64,000 nucleotides of DNA from Lachnospiraceae bacterium (GCA_022845895.1 AP025573.1:1770501-1834500), one strand, 5' to 3'; shown: positions 25,338 to 33,620, numbered from the stretch's first letter. Program-made: numbers and translations. Notes: a model not told the origin generated them from the letters alone.

Positions 25338-26075
25338 TTAATAGGAAACCTCCTGAAGGTACAGCCCCTTTGGGTCACAGGGGACGCTGACCGGCTTGGT
25401 ACCGGCAAAGATTTCCTCGATGTCTTCTTTCTTACGTGTCCCAAAGCCGATTTCCAGAAGCGTGCCGACGACGAGGCGGGCCATGTTGTGGAGGAAATCA
25501 TCTGCATGTATGAGGATCTGCATTTCCTCCGTATCACCGTACACTTCTATCTCGAATATTTCCTTTACGGTAGTCTTGTTTTTCTTTACTGTGGAAAAGT
25601 TCTTGAAGTCATGCTTGCCGATGAACAAAAGGGCGGCCTGCTGCATGAGCTTCTTGTCCGGAATCTTGAAACAGTGGTATGTATATTTGCGGTCAAATAC
25701 GCTCGGTACATCGTCAATCGTCATACGGTACACATAAGTCTTGGATGTGGCGTTAAGCTGCGCGTGGAAACGGTCCGGCACATCCTCTACATTGGTGATG
25801 GCAATGTCCATCGGAAGATACCGGTTCAGATAGTGCTTGATATCTAATAAATCCATATCCGATTCTGTCTTAAAGTTGGCTACCTGCGCATATGCATGTA
25901 CGCCTACCTCTGTCCGGCAGCCGCAGTTCAGCTCGATGAGATACTCGCCTGTCATCTTGCGCAGCACTTCAATGATTTTATTCGATACCGTGTTGTTGGA
26001 CTCCTCCTTGCCAAGGCGGCTCCAGCCCTGGTACCGGCTCCCGTCATATTCTATCGTCAGTCTGATGTTCCTCAT
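25338..26075 (-). CDS. TruA-like pseudouridine synthase with altered catalytic residue
   Basis: The 245-residue protein has the TruA fold throughout: IEYDGSRYQGWSRL at the N-terminus, the tRNA-contact FHAQLNATSKTYVYRM and a C-terminal FLHNMARLVVGTLLEIG. TruA makes pseudouridine at tRNA positions 38-40 with an invariant Asp in RTDAGVHA. Here that segment reads CRTEVGVHA with Glu56 (codon GAG on the minus strand), so normal catalysis is doubtful. It may be a paralogue with tRNA-binding only or a different activity. A standard truA would be expected elsewhere in the genome. Confidence 0.8.
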   Translation of the reverse strand: MRNIRLTIEYDGSRYQGWSRLGKEESNNTVSNKIIEVLRKMTGEYLIELNCGCRTEVGVHAYAQVANFKTESDMDLLDIKHYLNRYLPMDIAITNVEDVPDRFHAQLNATSKTYVYRMTIDDVPSVFDRKYTYHCFKIPDKKLMQQAALLFIGKHDFKNFSTVKKNKTTVKEIFEIEVYGDTEEMQILIHADDFLHNMARLVVGTLLEIGFGTRKKEDIEEIFAGTKPVSVPCDPKGLYLQEVSY

Positions 26076-26253
26076 ATTCCTTCCGCTCCTTTATCTTCTC
26101 TATATATTTGGTCTTGCAACCTATGCTGTTCATTCATATGTGTTGTATGTAATTCAGTACATGAAAAATCAGTTTAAGTATACCAGATCTTATGATATAA
26201 TGAAAGGGCTTGGCAAGAAATTGTAGAAAGTTGCAGAAGGAAGGGGAATGCAT

Positions 26254-26745
26254 ATGGTACGCTCCATGTCAAAAGGAGAACTCATACGTCATGGCTGCCT
26301 CTGGGCAGGCAATGTACAAGAGGCATTTGAAACATATGAGTCTGTCATCATATCCGCCGACAGCAGAGAGAAGATGACGGCATATTTTGGCAGAATTCTG
26401 GAAGCAAATGAAGATATCGCCTATGCAGACTTTTATTATCCGGTCCTTAAAGAGGAGCAGAAACAGAAGTTCCTGTCAGGGCTTGACAGCCGCCAGATGG
26501 CTGTCCTGCGGAAGATGGAGACGGTAAGCAGACAGGTATACTTTCGTGTTGATTGGGAGATTATGGAGTTTCTTCTGGAGATTACGGTCGCGGGCTGGCT
26601 GTTCTCCACTTTTTACTTTGCTCATAAAAAAGCCATGATCTGGGGAAATTATAATATGGAATTTCCGGTATTCTGTGAAGAGAAGGCAACACTTGCCTGC
26701 TATACAGAACTTGCCAAAGAATGCGGATTGGAGTGTCATGAATGA
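26254..26745 (+). CDS. Uncharacterised protein, 163 residues
   Basis: I do not recognise the family. The protein is rich in Met, Glu, Tyr and Phe, mostly helical in character, with one hydrophobic stretch (EFLLEITVAGWLFSTFYF) too polar at its edges for a confident membrane span. The ATG at 26254 is preferred over 26248 because GGAAGGGG lies about 7 nt before it. TATAAT occurs at 26196-26201. It overlaps the thioesterase start by 4 nt, so the two are coupled. Confidence 0.65.
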   Translation: MVRSMSKGELIRHGCLWAGNVQEAFETYESVIISADSREKMTAYFGRILEANEDIAYADFYYPVLKEEQKQKFLSGLDSRQMAVLRKMETVSRQVYFRVDWEIMEFLLEITVAGWLFSTFYFAHKKAMIWGNYNMEFPVFCEEKATLACYTELAKECGLECHE

Positions 26746-27218
26746 AAGCTGAGAGCAGAAAAGTATCAGAATCAGTGGTCGAGACCGTCCATATGGTCAG
26801 GCCGAACCACTTAAATGCAGCGGGCCGTCTGTTCGGCGGCATGCTCATGCAGTGGATAGATGAAGTGGCGGGGCTGGTAGGCAAACGCCATACAAGAATG
26901 AATGTTATCACCGCATCGGTGGATAACCTGCGCTTCCTCCGGGGGGCATACCAGAGGGACGTGATCATCATTATCGGCAAGGTGACATACGTAGGCAAGA
27001 CTTCCATGGAAGTAAAGGTAGACAGCTACGTGGAATCGCTGAGCGGAGAACGCACGCCAATCAACCATGCGTTCTTCACCATGGTCGCGCTGGACGGCGA
27101 AGACCATCCGACGCCGGTTCCAAGGCTCATCCTGGAAAGCGACGAGGAAAGGGAAGAGTGGGAGAAGGCCAAGAAAAGAAGAGAGATCAGGATGATGAGG
27201 AAAGAGGAAGGCTTCTGA
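26742..27218 (+). CDS. Hot-dog fold acyl-CoA thioesterase
   Basis: The 158-residue protein of the YciA/BFIT-like group has HLNAAGRLFGGMLMQWIDEVAG (the helix with the catalytic Asp), ASVDNLRFLRGA and a beta strand KVTYVGKTSMEVKVDSYVE. It hydrolyses acyl-CoA thioesters in the cytosol. The C-terminus (ESDEEREEWEKAKKRREIRMM) is a charged helical tail found in many Firmicute members. Its downstream hairpin has been split by an IS256 insertion. Confidence 0.85.
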   Translation: MKAESRKVSESVVETVHMVRPNHLNAAGRLFGGMLMQWIDEVAGLVGKRHTRMNVITASVDNLRFLRGAYQRDVIIIIGKVTYVGKTSMEVKVDSYVESLSGERTPINHAFFTMVALDGEDHPTPVPRLILESDEEREEWEKAKKRREIRMMRKEEGF

Positions 27219-27252
27219 TGAAGGCGGCGCCCGGCTATATATACGCCCGGAG

Positions 27253-27260
27253 GGAGACGG
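27253..27260. repeat. Left 8-bp target-site duplication of the IS256-family element
   Basis: GGAGACGG here is repeated at 28757-28764. The 8-bp length is standard for IS256-family transposition, and the element's imperfect terminal repeats are in register directly inside it. Confidence 0.85.
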
Positions 27261-28756
27261 GGTCGTGTAAGATAAAGTGTGTAATTAAGAAACTAATCTA
27301 ATTGCACACTTTGTTTTATGTATAAGGTGTGCTATGCTCACAGAAAGGAAAAAGAAAGATGAGTACAGCACTTATGGCAAGAAAAAAGAAGAACACCAAG
27401 GGTACCGAGATTGCCCAGGCAATTATGGAGCACTACCAGCCGAAGACGAAAGAAGATATGCAGGAGGCACTTAAGGAAATCTTCGGCCCAATGTTCGAAA
27501 CCATGCTCCAGGGAGAGCTGAAGGGGCATCTCGGTTACGAGGCGGGCGAGCATGGCTACAAGGACACTGACAACAGAAGGAACGGCTATACCTCAAAACA
27601 TGTAAAGACCTCTTATGGCCAGATTCCCGTTGATGTGCCCCGGGATCGTGACGGGAGCTTTGAACCCCAGCTGATTCCCAAGCGGACAAGGGATGTTTCG
27701 GGGATTGAGGATAAGGTGATATCCATGTATGCCAAAGGCCTGAGCCAGCGGGACATCTCGGACACGATTGAAGATATCTATGGCTTCTCCATCTCCCATG
27801 AAACGATCTCAGAGATTACCGATAAGGTATTGGACGAGCTGACGGAATGGCAGAACCGGCCTTTGAAAAAGTTCTATACATTCCTGTTCGTGGACTGCAT
27901 GTATGTGACGATCCGCAAGGATTACGAGACAAAGAATTATGCAGTGTATGCGATCCTGGGCTATGATGTAAACGGGATCAAGGATGTGCTGGGCCTGTGG
28001 CTGAACGAGTCCGAAAGCAAGCATACCTGGATGCAGATATTTGATGAACTCAAGAACCGTGGGGTAGAGGATGTCCTGTTTATTTCCATGGATGGGGTTT
28101 CCGGCCTGGAAGAAGGGGCCAGGGCAATCTTTACAGACGTAACGGTACAAAGATGTATGGTACATCTGATCCGCAACTCCATCAAATACGTCCCAAGCAA
28201 GGACTACAAGACATATACCACACATTTAAGGAAGGTCTACGGAGCTGCCAGCCTAAAGGCAGCCGAGGGGGAGTTTGAAAGGTTCCGGCAAACCTGGAGC
28301 CAGTATCCGGGTGCCATTGATGTGTGGGAAAGGAACTGGGGGCATGTAGCGCAGCTGTTCCAGTACGGAAGTGCGGTGAGAAGGGTGATGTACACAACGA
28401 ATGCGATAGAAAGCGTGAATTCAAGCTTTAGAAGAGTGACCCGGAAAGGTGCGTTTCCACATGAAAATGCATTGCTGAAGCTGCTATATCTACGTGTTAC
28501 GGAACTCTATAAAAAATGGAAGGGGCGTCCTGTACCAAACTGGGCGATGGTACGGAACCAGCTGTCGATGGACCCAAAAATGAATACACGGATGCAGAAA
28601 TATGAGGATATCTAAATGCAGATACCGGAATCCAGGGGACAGCCAGGCCTTCTTTTAGGAATGCATATGAGGACTTTGGACAAAATGGCAGCTGAACCTA
28701 TCAGATTCAGCTGCCAAAATAAAATATAAAATTTACACACTTAACTTGACAAAGTC
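27261..28756 (+). mobile_element. IS256-family insertion sequence, intact
   Basis: The 1496-bp element is bounded by an 8-bp GGAGACGG duplication. Its ends, read inward, share 16 of 24 positions in register, including AAGTGTGTAA. It encodes one full-length Mutator-type transposase. Intact ends, target duplication and open frame suggest a fairly recent insertion. It landed inside a hairpin between the thioesterase gene and the convergent gene at 28812. Confidence 0.88.
27359..28615 (+). CDS. IS256-family (Mutator-type) transposase
   Basis: The 418-residue product has the family N-terminus, DNRRNGYTSKHVKTSYGQIPVDVPRDRDGSFEP-type core, and the DDE residues in LFVDCMYV (first Asp), FISMDGVSGLEEG (second Asp) and TNAIESVNSSFRR (Glu), with the C/H pair QRCMVHLIRN. 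ATG 27359 follows AAAGGA. An extension to 27329 lacks a ribosome site. Length and motifs are complete, so it may be active. Confidence 0.92.
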   Translation: MSTALMARKKKNTKGTEIAQAIMEHYQPKTKEDMQEALKEIFGPMFETMLQGELKGHLGYEAGEHGYKDTDNRRNGYTSKHVKTSYGQIPVDVPRDRDGSFEPQLIPKRTRDVSGIEDKVISMYAKGLSQRDISDTIEDIYGFSISHETISEITDKVLDELTEWQNRPLKKFYTFLFVDCMYVTIRKDYETKNYAVYAILGYDVNGIKDVLGLWLNESESKHTWMQIFDELKNRGVEDVLFISMDGVSGLEEGARAIFTDVTVQRCMVHLIRNSIKYVPSKDYKTYTTHLRKVYGAASLKAAEGEFERFRQTWSQYPGAIDVWERNWGHVAQLFQYGSAVRRVMYTTNAIESVNSSFRRVTRKGAFPHENALLKLLYLRVTELYKKWKGRPVPNWAMVRNQLSMDPKMNTRMQKYEDI

Positions 28757-28764
28757 GGAGACGG
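28757..28764. repeat. Right 8-bp target-site duplication of the IS256-family element
   Basis: GGAGACGG matches 27253-27260 exactly and abuts the right end of the element. Confidence 0.85.
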
Positions 28765-28795
28765 CGGATGTCCGCCATCCATCCCTTTCCGGGCG
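28765..28795. terminator. Right part of a hairpin disrupted by the IS element
   Basis: TCCGGGCG (28788-28795) is complementary to CGCCCGGA at 27244-27251, and TCCC (28782-28785) to GGGA (27252-27255), on the other side of the insertion. A smaller GGCGGA-TG-TCCGCC hairpin (28763-28776) stays whole. Removing the element restores one long hairpin between convergent genes, most likely their shared terminator. Confidence 0.65.
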
Positions 28796-28811
28796 TCAGC
28801 TTCGTGTCATC

Positions 28812-29087
28812 CTATTTCTTGATATATCCCATGACCATCTTCAGCATCTGATCGATCTGATCTCTTTCCTGTTTTGATTTTCCTTCTTTGAGTATTTCGA
28901 GTATCAGTGTAATCTCATCTGGTGAGAACTGGATTCCCTTCTTGTTCGCATTTGTAATGAGCGCCATAAGTACCGGAGCCAGGTTCTTGCCTGATTTTCC
29001 CTCCGTCTGTTTGGCCGCCGTCTTGATCAGTTCAAGCTTAAGCGGATCAAGGTTCTTCATGGCCGGATTGTTCATCCATTCGTTCAT
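28812..29087 (-). CDS. Uncharacterised 91-residue protein
   Basis: The protein is helical and charged (NPAMKNLDPLKLELIKTAAKQTEGKSGKNLAPVLMAL, ending LKMVMGYIKK), with no signal peptide, membrane segment or known motif. AAGGAG lies about 8 nt before its ATG. Its 5' end overlaps the 3' end of the preceding Met-rich gene by 41 nt in another frame, so the two are co-translated. The repeated helical segment LTLILEILKEGKSKQERDQ suggests a small dimeric helical protein. I do not recognise the family. Confidence 0.65.
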   Translation of the reverse strand: MNEWMNNPAMKNLDPLKLELIKTAAKQTEGKSGKNLAPVLMALITNANKKGIQFSPDEITLILEILKEGKSKQERDQIDQMLKMVMGYIKK

Positions 29088-29592
29088 ATCTTTCTTCTCC
29101 TTCTTTTTTGGGGTTGTCGTTACTGTTATTATATGCCTGTGCCATGTCCGATTCGAACATATTGCTGTAGGTCTGGAACATTTCCTGCTGCTCCGGGTCC
29201 ATCATGCCCATCATCATGTCCATGGGATTGAAGCCGCCGGACGCGCCGCTGCTGCCGTCTGCCGTCTGGGTGCTCTGGACCATTTCCATCATATTCATCA
29301 TCATTTCCATCTGATCCATCATTTCTTTTTCTTCCGGAGCCATGTATGGCTTCAGATCCTCGAACATTCCGAGAGGGGCGAAGCCATTCCCGGAGCCCCT
29401 TTTGGCGCCCCGATCCGGAAAGCCGTGGAAATAATCCATCGTATAGCGGAATTCCAGAAATTTGATATATATGGCGAGAAACCTCTGGTTAGAAGAAGGA
29501 GTGTATGGAAGCATCAGCTTTAGTGTATATAGATAAGGAGGAGTCACCATATTGTCAAACGGAGTCATGGGTTTTGGAGGTCTACGTTCCAT
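29047..29592 (-). CDS. Uncharacterised methionine-rich protein
   Basis: The 181-residue product is extremely Met-rich in its middle (EKEMMDQMEMMMNMMEMVQ, and later PMDMMMGMMDPEQQEMF), between a Gly-rich segment and an acidic C-terminus. The Met-rich helices could bind a hydrophobic partner, as the SRP M domain does, or soft metals or oxidants. This is inference. The ATG at 29592 has AGGAG 7 nt upstream; an in-frame GTG at 29598 is less likely. It forms a two-gene operon with the overlapping 28812 gene. Confidence 0.65.
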   Translation of the reverse strand: MERRPPKPMTPFDNMVTPPYLYTLKLMLPYTPSSNQRFLAIYIKFLEFRYTMDYFHGFPDRGAKRGSGNGFAPLGMFEDLKPYMAPEEKEMMDQMEMMMNMMEMVQSTQTADGSSGASGGFNPMDMMMGMMDPEQQEMFQTYSNMFESDMAQAYNNSNDNPKKEGEERYERMDEQSGHEEP

Positions 29593-29719
29593 AAGCACTC
29601 CTTTTTATAACGTTGTAAATATATATGTGCGTAAGAGTAAAATTATGAAAACGGGGAAAACTAATCTATATATTTTCCATATAATAACAATGAGCAGGTG
29701 AACAGGAGGGATATGGCAT

Positions 29720-29863
29720 ATGAACCGGAAATTGATCATTGACGGGAATGCAATCTATGAGATAGACGAGGACTGCATGTTGAAAAACAGGGTGAACGAT
29801 GAGAAGAATAAAAAAGAAGAGGAACACGGGAAAAACCGGGATGACAGCAGCAGCAGAAAATAA
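29720..29863 (+). CDS. Small hydrophilic protein, 47 residues
   Basis: Begins MNRKLIIDGNAIYEIDEDCML and ends in a Lys/Glu/Asp/Ser tail. GGAGGG lies about 10 nt before the ATG, and TATAAT occurs near 29681. It diverges from the Met-rich operon. The structured N-terminus (IIDGNAIYEIDEDC) looks conserved in style rather than random, but I cannot assign a family. A chance frame cannot be excluded at this length. Confidence 0.5.
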   Translation: MNRKLIIDGNAIYEIDEDCMLKNRVNDEKNKKEEEHGKNRDDSSSRK

Positions 29864-29872
29864 TCGGCCCGG

Positions 29873-29938
29873 CCCATTTGCACCTTCCGCTGATACGTGC
29901 TATATTTAGCCATATAACACGTATCAAAGGCAAATGGG
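29873..29938. promoter_or_regulatory. Nested inverted repeat covering the LysR gene leader
   Basis: CCCATTTGC (29873-29881) pairs with GCAAATGGG (29930-29938). Within it, TGATACGTG-C-TATAT (29891-29905) pairs with 29912-29926 with one mismatch around a 6-nt loop. The outer right arm runs into the ribosome site of the LysR gene. It could be a LysR-type operator, a terminator for the small gene upstream, or an RNA fold hiding the ribosome site. Confidence 0.7.
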
Positions 29939-29948
29939 AGAAGCTTAT

Positions 29949-30860
29949 ATGACACTTACACAATTGAAATATGCCATCACCGTGGCAAATGCAGGTTCCA
30001 TAAACGAGGCGGCCAGAAGGCTGTTCATATCACAGCCGAGCCTGTCCTCGGCTGTCAGGGAACTGGAGGAGGAAATCGGCGTAGACATCTTCCGCAGGAC
30101 GAACCGGGGGATATCTGTCACGCCAAAGGGCGAAGAATTTATAGGCTATGCAAGACAGGTCGTGGAACAATATGAGCTCGTAGAGTCCAAATATATCGCG
30201 AAGGAAAAGACGAAAAAGAAATTCAGCGTTTCCATGCAGCATTATACGTTCGCTGTGCATGCATTCGTAGAGATGGTTAAGCAGTTCGGGATGGACGAGT
30301 ATGAATTTGCCGTCCATGAGACGAAGACGTACGACGTCATAGAAGATGTGAAGAACTTCAGGAGCGAGATAGGCATCCTCTATGTCAACGACTTCAACCG
30401 CAAAGTGCTGACGAAGCTGTTCCATGAGTATAACCTGGAATTTCACGAGATACTCGTATGCGGCATCTATGTATTCATGTGGAAAGGGCATCCACTGGCC
30501 GGCAGGAAGGAGATTGCACTGGAGGAGCTGGAGGAGTATCCATGCCTTTCCTTTGAGCAGGGAAACTATAATTCGTTTTACTTCGCGGAAGAAGTGCTGA
30601 GCACATACGAATATAAGCGGCTGATCAAAGCCGACGACAGGGCTACGCTCCTGAACCTGATGGTAGGGCTGAACGGGTATACGCTCTGCTCCGGCATCAT
30701 ATGCGAGGAACTCTATGGCTCCGATTACTGCACCGTAAAGCTTAAGTCGGACGAGAAGATGTCCATAGGATACCTCGCCAGGAAAGGCGTGAATATCAGC
30801 CCTCTCGGGCGGAAATATCTGGAAGAAATTGCGAAGTTCAAAGATAAAGCGCTCGGGTAA
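29949..30860 (+). CDS. LysR-family transcriptional regulator
   Basis: Residues 1-60 form the LysR helix-turn-helix (LTQLKYAITVANAGSINEAARRLFISQPSLSSAVRELEEEIGVDIF). The remainder is a two-lobed effector domain (ILYVNDFNRKVL, VLVCGIYVFMWKGHPLAG-type strands). The ATG at 29949 is 8 nt after GGGAG; 29934 overlaps the inverted repeat. It precedes metNIQ and is followed by its own terminator. Regulation of methionine uptake or sulfur metabolism (as by CysB/MetR-type relatives) is possible from position only. Confidence 0.88.
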   Translation: MTLTQLKYAITVANAGSINEAARRLFISQPSLSSAVRELEEEIGVDIFRRTNRGISVTPKGEEFIGYARQVVEQYELVESKYIAKEKTKKKFSVSMQHYTFAVHAFVEMVKQFGMDEYEFAVHETKTYDVIEDVKNFRSEIGILYVNDFNRKVLTKLFHEYNLEFHEILVCGIYVFMWKGHPLAGRKEIALEELEEYPCLSFEQGNYNSFYFAEEVLSTYEYKRLIKADDRATLLNLMVGLNGYTLCSGIICEELYGSDYCTVKLKSDEKMSIGYLARKGVNISPLGRKYLEEIAKFKDKALG

Positions 30861-30883
30861 TAATAGAGCAAGACTTATAAGGA

Positions 30884-30926
30884 CAGCTGGCTATAGACTC
30901 AGACTATAGCCGGCTGTATTTTTTAT
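30884..30926 (+). terminator. Rho-independent terminator of the LysR gene
   Basis: CAGCTGGCTATAG (30884-30896) pairs with CTATAGCCGGCTG (30904-30916), with one G-T pair and a 7-nt loop, followed by TATTTTTTAT. Confidence 0.9.
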
Positions 30927-30929
30927 GAA

Positions 30930-30959
30930 TTAACACTTTTTCCGGCGTGGTGATATAGT
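30930..30959 (+). promoter_or_regulatory. Probable metNIQ promoter
   Basis: TTAACA (30930-30935) and TATAGT (30954-30959) are 18 nt apart, and the ATG of metN lies 38 nt further on. No SAM riboswitch (S-box) or T-box fits in the short leader, so control would have to be by a protein such as the neighbouring LysR regulator. Confidence 0.5.
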
Positions 30960-30996
30960 ATCAATATCAACAAATTCAACAAAAAAGGGTGATAAG

Positions 30997-32034
30997 ATGT
31001 CAGAGATAATGATAGAAAATCTGTGCAAGACATACGGTTCCAAAGATGGCAGTGTGGAAGCGCTGAAGGACGTAAGCCTGACGATTGGAGATGGTGACAT
31101 ATACGGCATCATCGGAATGTCCGGGGCGGGAAAGAGCACGCTTGTAAGGTGCATGAACTTCCTGGAGCGCCCGACAGGAGGAAGAGTTCTCATAGGAGGG
31201 CGGCCTCTTGGCAGCCTGTCCGAAAGAGAGCTCCGCAGGCAGAGGGAACGCATTGGAATGATATTCCAGCACTTTAACCTGCTCATGCAGAAAACCGTCC
31301 TGGAAAATGTATGCTTTCCGCTTTACATACAGGGTAAGAGAAAGAAAGAGGCCAGAAAGAGTGCGGCTGAACTGCTAAAGCTGGTAGGGCTTGCTAACCG
31401 GCAGATGGCGTATCCTTCCCAGCTGTCAGGCGGGCAGAAGCAGAGGGTAGCCATCGCTAGGGCGCTTGCCTCAGACCCTGAAATCCTGCTGTGCGATGAG
31501 GCCACAAGCGCACTGGATCCCCAGACGACCTCCTCAATCCTGGAGCTTCTGAAGGATATCAACAAAAGATTTGGAATCACTGTCGTAGTCATTACGCATC
31601 AGATGGCTGTCGTGAGAGAGATATGTACGCATGTCGCTGTCATGAAAGGAGGGCAGATAGAAGAAGAGGGGAAGGTGGATGATATCTTCGCACATCCCAG
31701 GTCTGCGGCTGCCAGAGAGCTTATCCGGGGCGACAGAGGCGAGGATGTGCAGGAAAGGCTCAGACGGCCGGATAAAGAAATCTGTAACGGCAGACAGATA
31801 AGGGTAGTCTTTTCGGAAAATTCGGCCTTTGAACCGGTCATTGCCAATATGATTCTGGCCTTTCGTGAGCCGGTCAACATACTGAGGGCAGATACGAAGA
31901 ACATAGGTGGTGTCGCAAAGGGAGAGATGATACTGGAATTCGCTCCTGGCAGTATTAATATAGAAGCAATGAAAACATATATGTCCCGCCGGGGACTTGA
32001 GGTTGAGGAGGTGACGGAAGATGTGGAGCAGTGA
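30997..32034 (+). CDS. metN: Methionine ABC importer ATPase
   Basis: The 345-residue protein has an ABC domain (GMSGAGKSTLVRC, LSGGQKQRVAIARALASDPEILLCDEATSALDP, ITHQM) and a C-terminal NIL domain (about residues 265-345) that in E. coli binds cytosolic L-methionine and inhibits transport. It is therefore the MetN ATPase rather than a generic amino-acid ATPase. It overlaps metI by 14 nt in an operon with metQ. Confidence 0.93.
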   Translation: MSEIMIENLCKTYGSKDGSVEALKDVSLTIGDGDIYGIIGMSGAGKSTLVRCMNFLERPTGGRVLIGGRPLGSLSERELRRQRERIGMIFQHFNLLMQKTVLENVCFPLYIQGKRKKEARKSAAELLKLVGLANRQMAYPSQLSGGQKQRVAIARALASDPEILLCDEATSALDPQTTSSILELLKDINKRFGITVVVITHQMAVVREICTHVAVMKGGQIEEEGKVDDIFAHPRSAAARELIRGDRGEDVQERLRRPDKEICNGRQIRVVFSENSAFEPVIANMILAFREPVNILRADTKNIGGVAKGEMILEFAPGSINIEAMKTYMSRRGLEVEEVTEDVEQ

Positions 32035-32680
32035 CATTACGCTTATGATAGTAAAAGGAGTAAAGGAAACGCTATATATGACAGTGCTGTCTGCCGGGGC
32101 AGGCTACCTGTTCGGCCTTCCTATGGGGGTGCTTATGGCGGTATCCGGCAGGGAAGGCATCAGGCCGAACCGGATACTTTACAAGGTGCTGGACGTGGCG
32201 GCCAACATCGTGAGAAGCATTCCGTTCCTGATTCTGCTGATTCTGCTTATTCCGTTTACCCGTGTAGTCGTAGGGCAGAGCTATGGCTCCTCTGCGACCG
32301 TGGTGCCGCTTGTCGTGGCGGCGGTTCCGTTTATAGCCAGGATGGTGGAATCTTCCTTGATGGAAGTGGATGCCGGGGTGGTTGAGGCAGCCAGGTCCAT
32401 GGGCGCAGGGAATATGCAGATTGTAAGAAAAGTGCTGCTTGTGGAGGCGAGGACATCCCTCATTACAGGCGCCACCATCGCCACAGGTACGATACTCGGT
32501 TACTCGGCAATGGCGGGGACCATCGGAGGGGGAGGACTGGGCGACATAGCCATACGGTACGGATATTACCGCTATCAGACAGACATCATGGTCGTAACCG
32601 TTGTCCTGCTCGTCCTATTAGTACAGTTGTTCCAAACGGCAGGCATGTCATTAGCTTCCCGTTTAGATAAAAGAAAGTAG
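32021..32680 (+). CDS. metI: Methionine ABC importer permease
   Basis: The 219-residue permease has five hydrophobic segments, starting after VKGVKETLYMTVLSAGAGYLFG, and the EAA loop EAARSMGAGNMQIVRKVLL that contacts MetN. SRLDKRK closes the protein on the cytosolic side. Overlap with metN and a 17-nt gap to metQ support one transcript. Confidence 0.93.
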   Translation: MWSSDITLMIVKGVKETLYMTVLSAGAGYLFGLPMGVLMAVSGREGIRPNRILYKVLDVAANIVRSIPFLILLILLIPFTRVVVGQSYGSSATVVPLVVAAVPFIARMVESSLMEVDAGVVEAARSMGAGNMQIVRKVLLVEARTSLITGATIATGTILGYSAMAGTIGGGGLGDIAIRYGYYRYQTDIMVVTVVLLVLLVQLFQTAGMSLASRLDKRK

Positions 32681-32697
32681 AAATGGAGGAAATAATC

Positions 32698-33534
32698 ATG
32701 AAAAAGATAGTATCAGTCTTATTGACAGGAGTATTGGTGACCGGGGTGCTGGCAGGCTGCGGCAGATCGGGCGATAATGAAGCAGAGGCGAAGGGTTCTG
32801 AGGACAAGGTGATCAAAGTGGCCGCCTCCGCCACGCCCCATGCTGAGATTCTTGAAGAGGCGAAGGGGCCGCTCAAAGAGAAGGGATATGACCTTGAAGT
32901 GACCGTGTTTGACGACTATGTGCAGCCGAACGAAGTCGTTGAGAGTGGTGAATTTGACGCCAATTACTTTCAGCACGCCCCGTATCTTGAAAGCTTTAAC
33001 AAAGAGAAGGGGACCCATCTTGCCGCGGCGGGAGAGATACATTACGAGCCGTTCGGCATCTATGCGGGAACGAAGAAAAGCCTGGATGACATCAAGGATG
33101 GTGACAGCATAGCGGTACCCAACGACACGACGAATGAGGCAAGAGCGCTGCTGCTTCTGCAGGATAATGGAATCATCAGGCTCAAAGATGGTGCGGGGCT
33201 TGATGCGACGGTAAACGATATCATCGACAATCCACGCAATGTGAAGATAGTCGAACTGGAAGCGGCACAGATTGCCAGGGTCGTGGAAGAGACTGCCTAC
33301 GTCGTGCTAAACGGAAACTATGCGCTGGAGGCAGGGTATTCAGTGGCAAAAGACGCGCTGGCATATGAGACGACGGATTCAGAGGCGGCCAGGACGTATG
33401 TCAATATCATCGCTGTCAAAAAGGGGGACGAGGAGAAAGATGGGATAAAAGCGCTGGTAGAAGTGCTCAAATCCGCTGACGTCCGGAAATATATAGAAGA
33501 GACATATGAAGGGGCGGTCATCCCGTATGAATAG
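32698..33534 (+). CDS. metQ: Methionine-binding lipoprotein
   Basis: The 278-residue NlpA-family protein has a lipoprotein signal ending LAGC, then VIKVAASATPHAEILE, the family opening, and NYFQHAPYLESFNKEKG near the ligand site. The ATG at 32698 follows GGAGG by 8 nt; 32683 overlaps that ribosome site. It captures L- or D-methionine outside the membrane for MetNI. Confidence 0.93.
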   Translation: MKKIVSVLLTGVLVTGVLAGCGRSGDNEAEAKGSEDKVIKVAASATPHAEILEEAKGPLKEKGYDLEVTVFDDYVQPNEVVESGEFDANYFQHAPYLESFNKEKGTHLAAAGEIHYEPFGIYAGTKKSLDDIKDGDSIAVPNDTTNEARALLLLQDNGIIRLKDGAGLDATVNDIIDNPRNVKIVELEAAQIARVVEETAYVVLNGNYALEAGYSVAKDALAYETTDSEAARTYVNIIAVKKGDEEKDGIKALVEVLKSADVRKYIEETYEGAVIPYE

Positions 33535-33565
33535 GATGTTAAGAAGCCTGGTGTGAAAGAAAGAA

Positions 33566-33598
33566 AAGAGGGCTGCCACAACAAAGTGGCAGCCCTTT
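33566..33598. terminator. Bidirectional terminator after metQ
   Basis: GGGCTGCCAC (33570-33579) pairs perfectly with 33586-33595 over AACAAA, flanked by A-rich and T-rich stretches on the two sides. It separates metQ from the convergent Cys-rich gene. Confidence 0.85.
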
Positions 33599-33620
33599 CC
33601 ATATTCAATTAAATGTCAGA

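Noticed and set aside
30860..30996. SAM riboswitch or T-box before metN
   Set aside because: The leader after the LysR terminator is short and lacks the conserved core motifs of either class.
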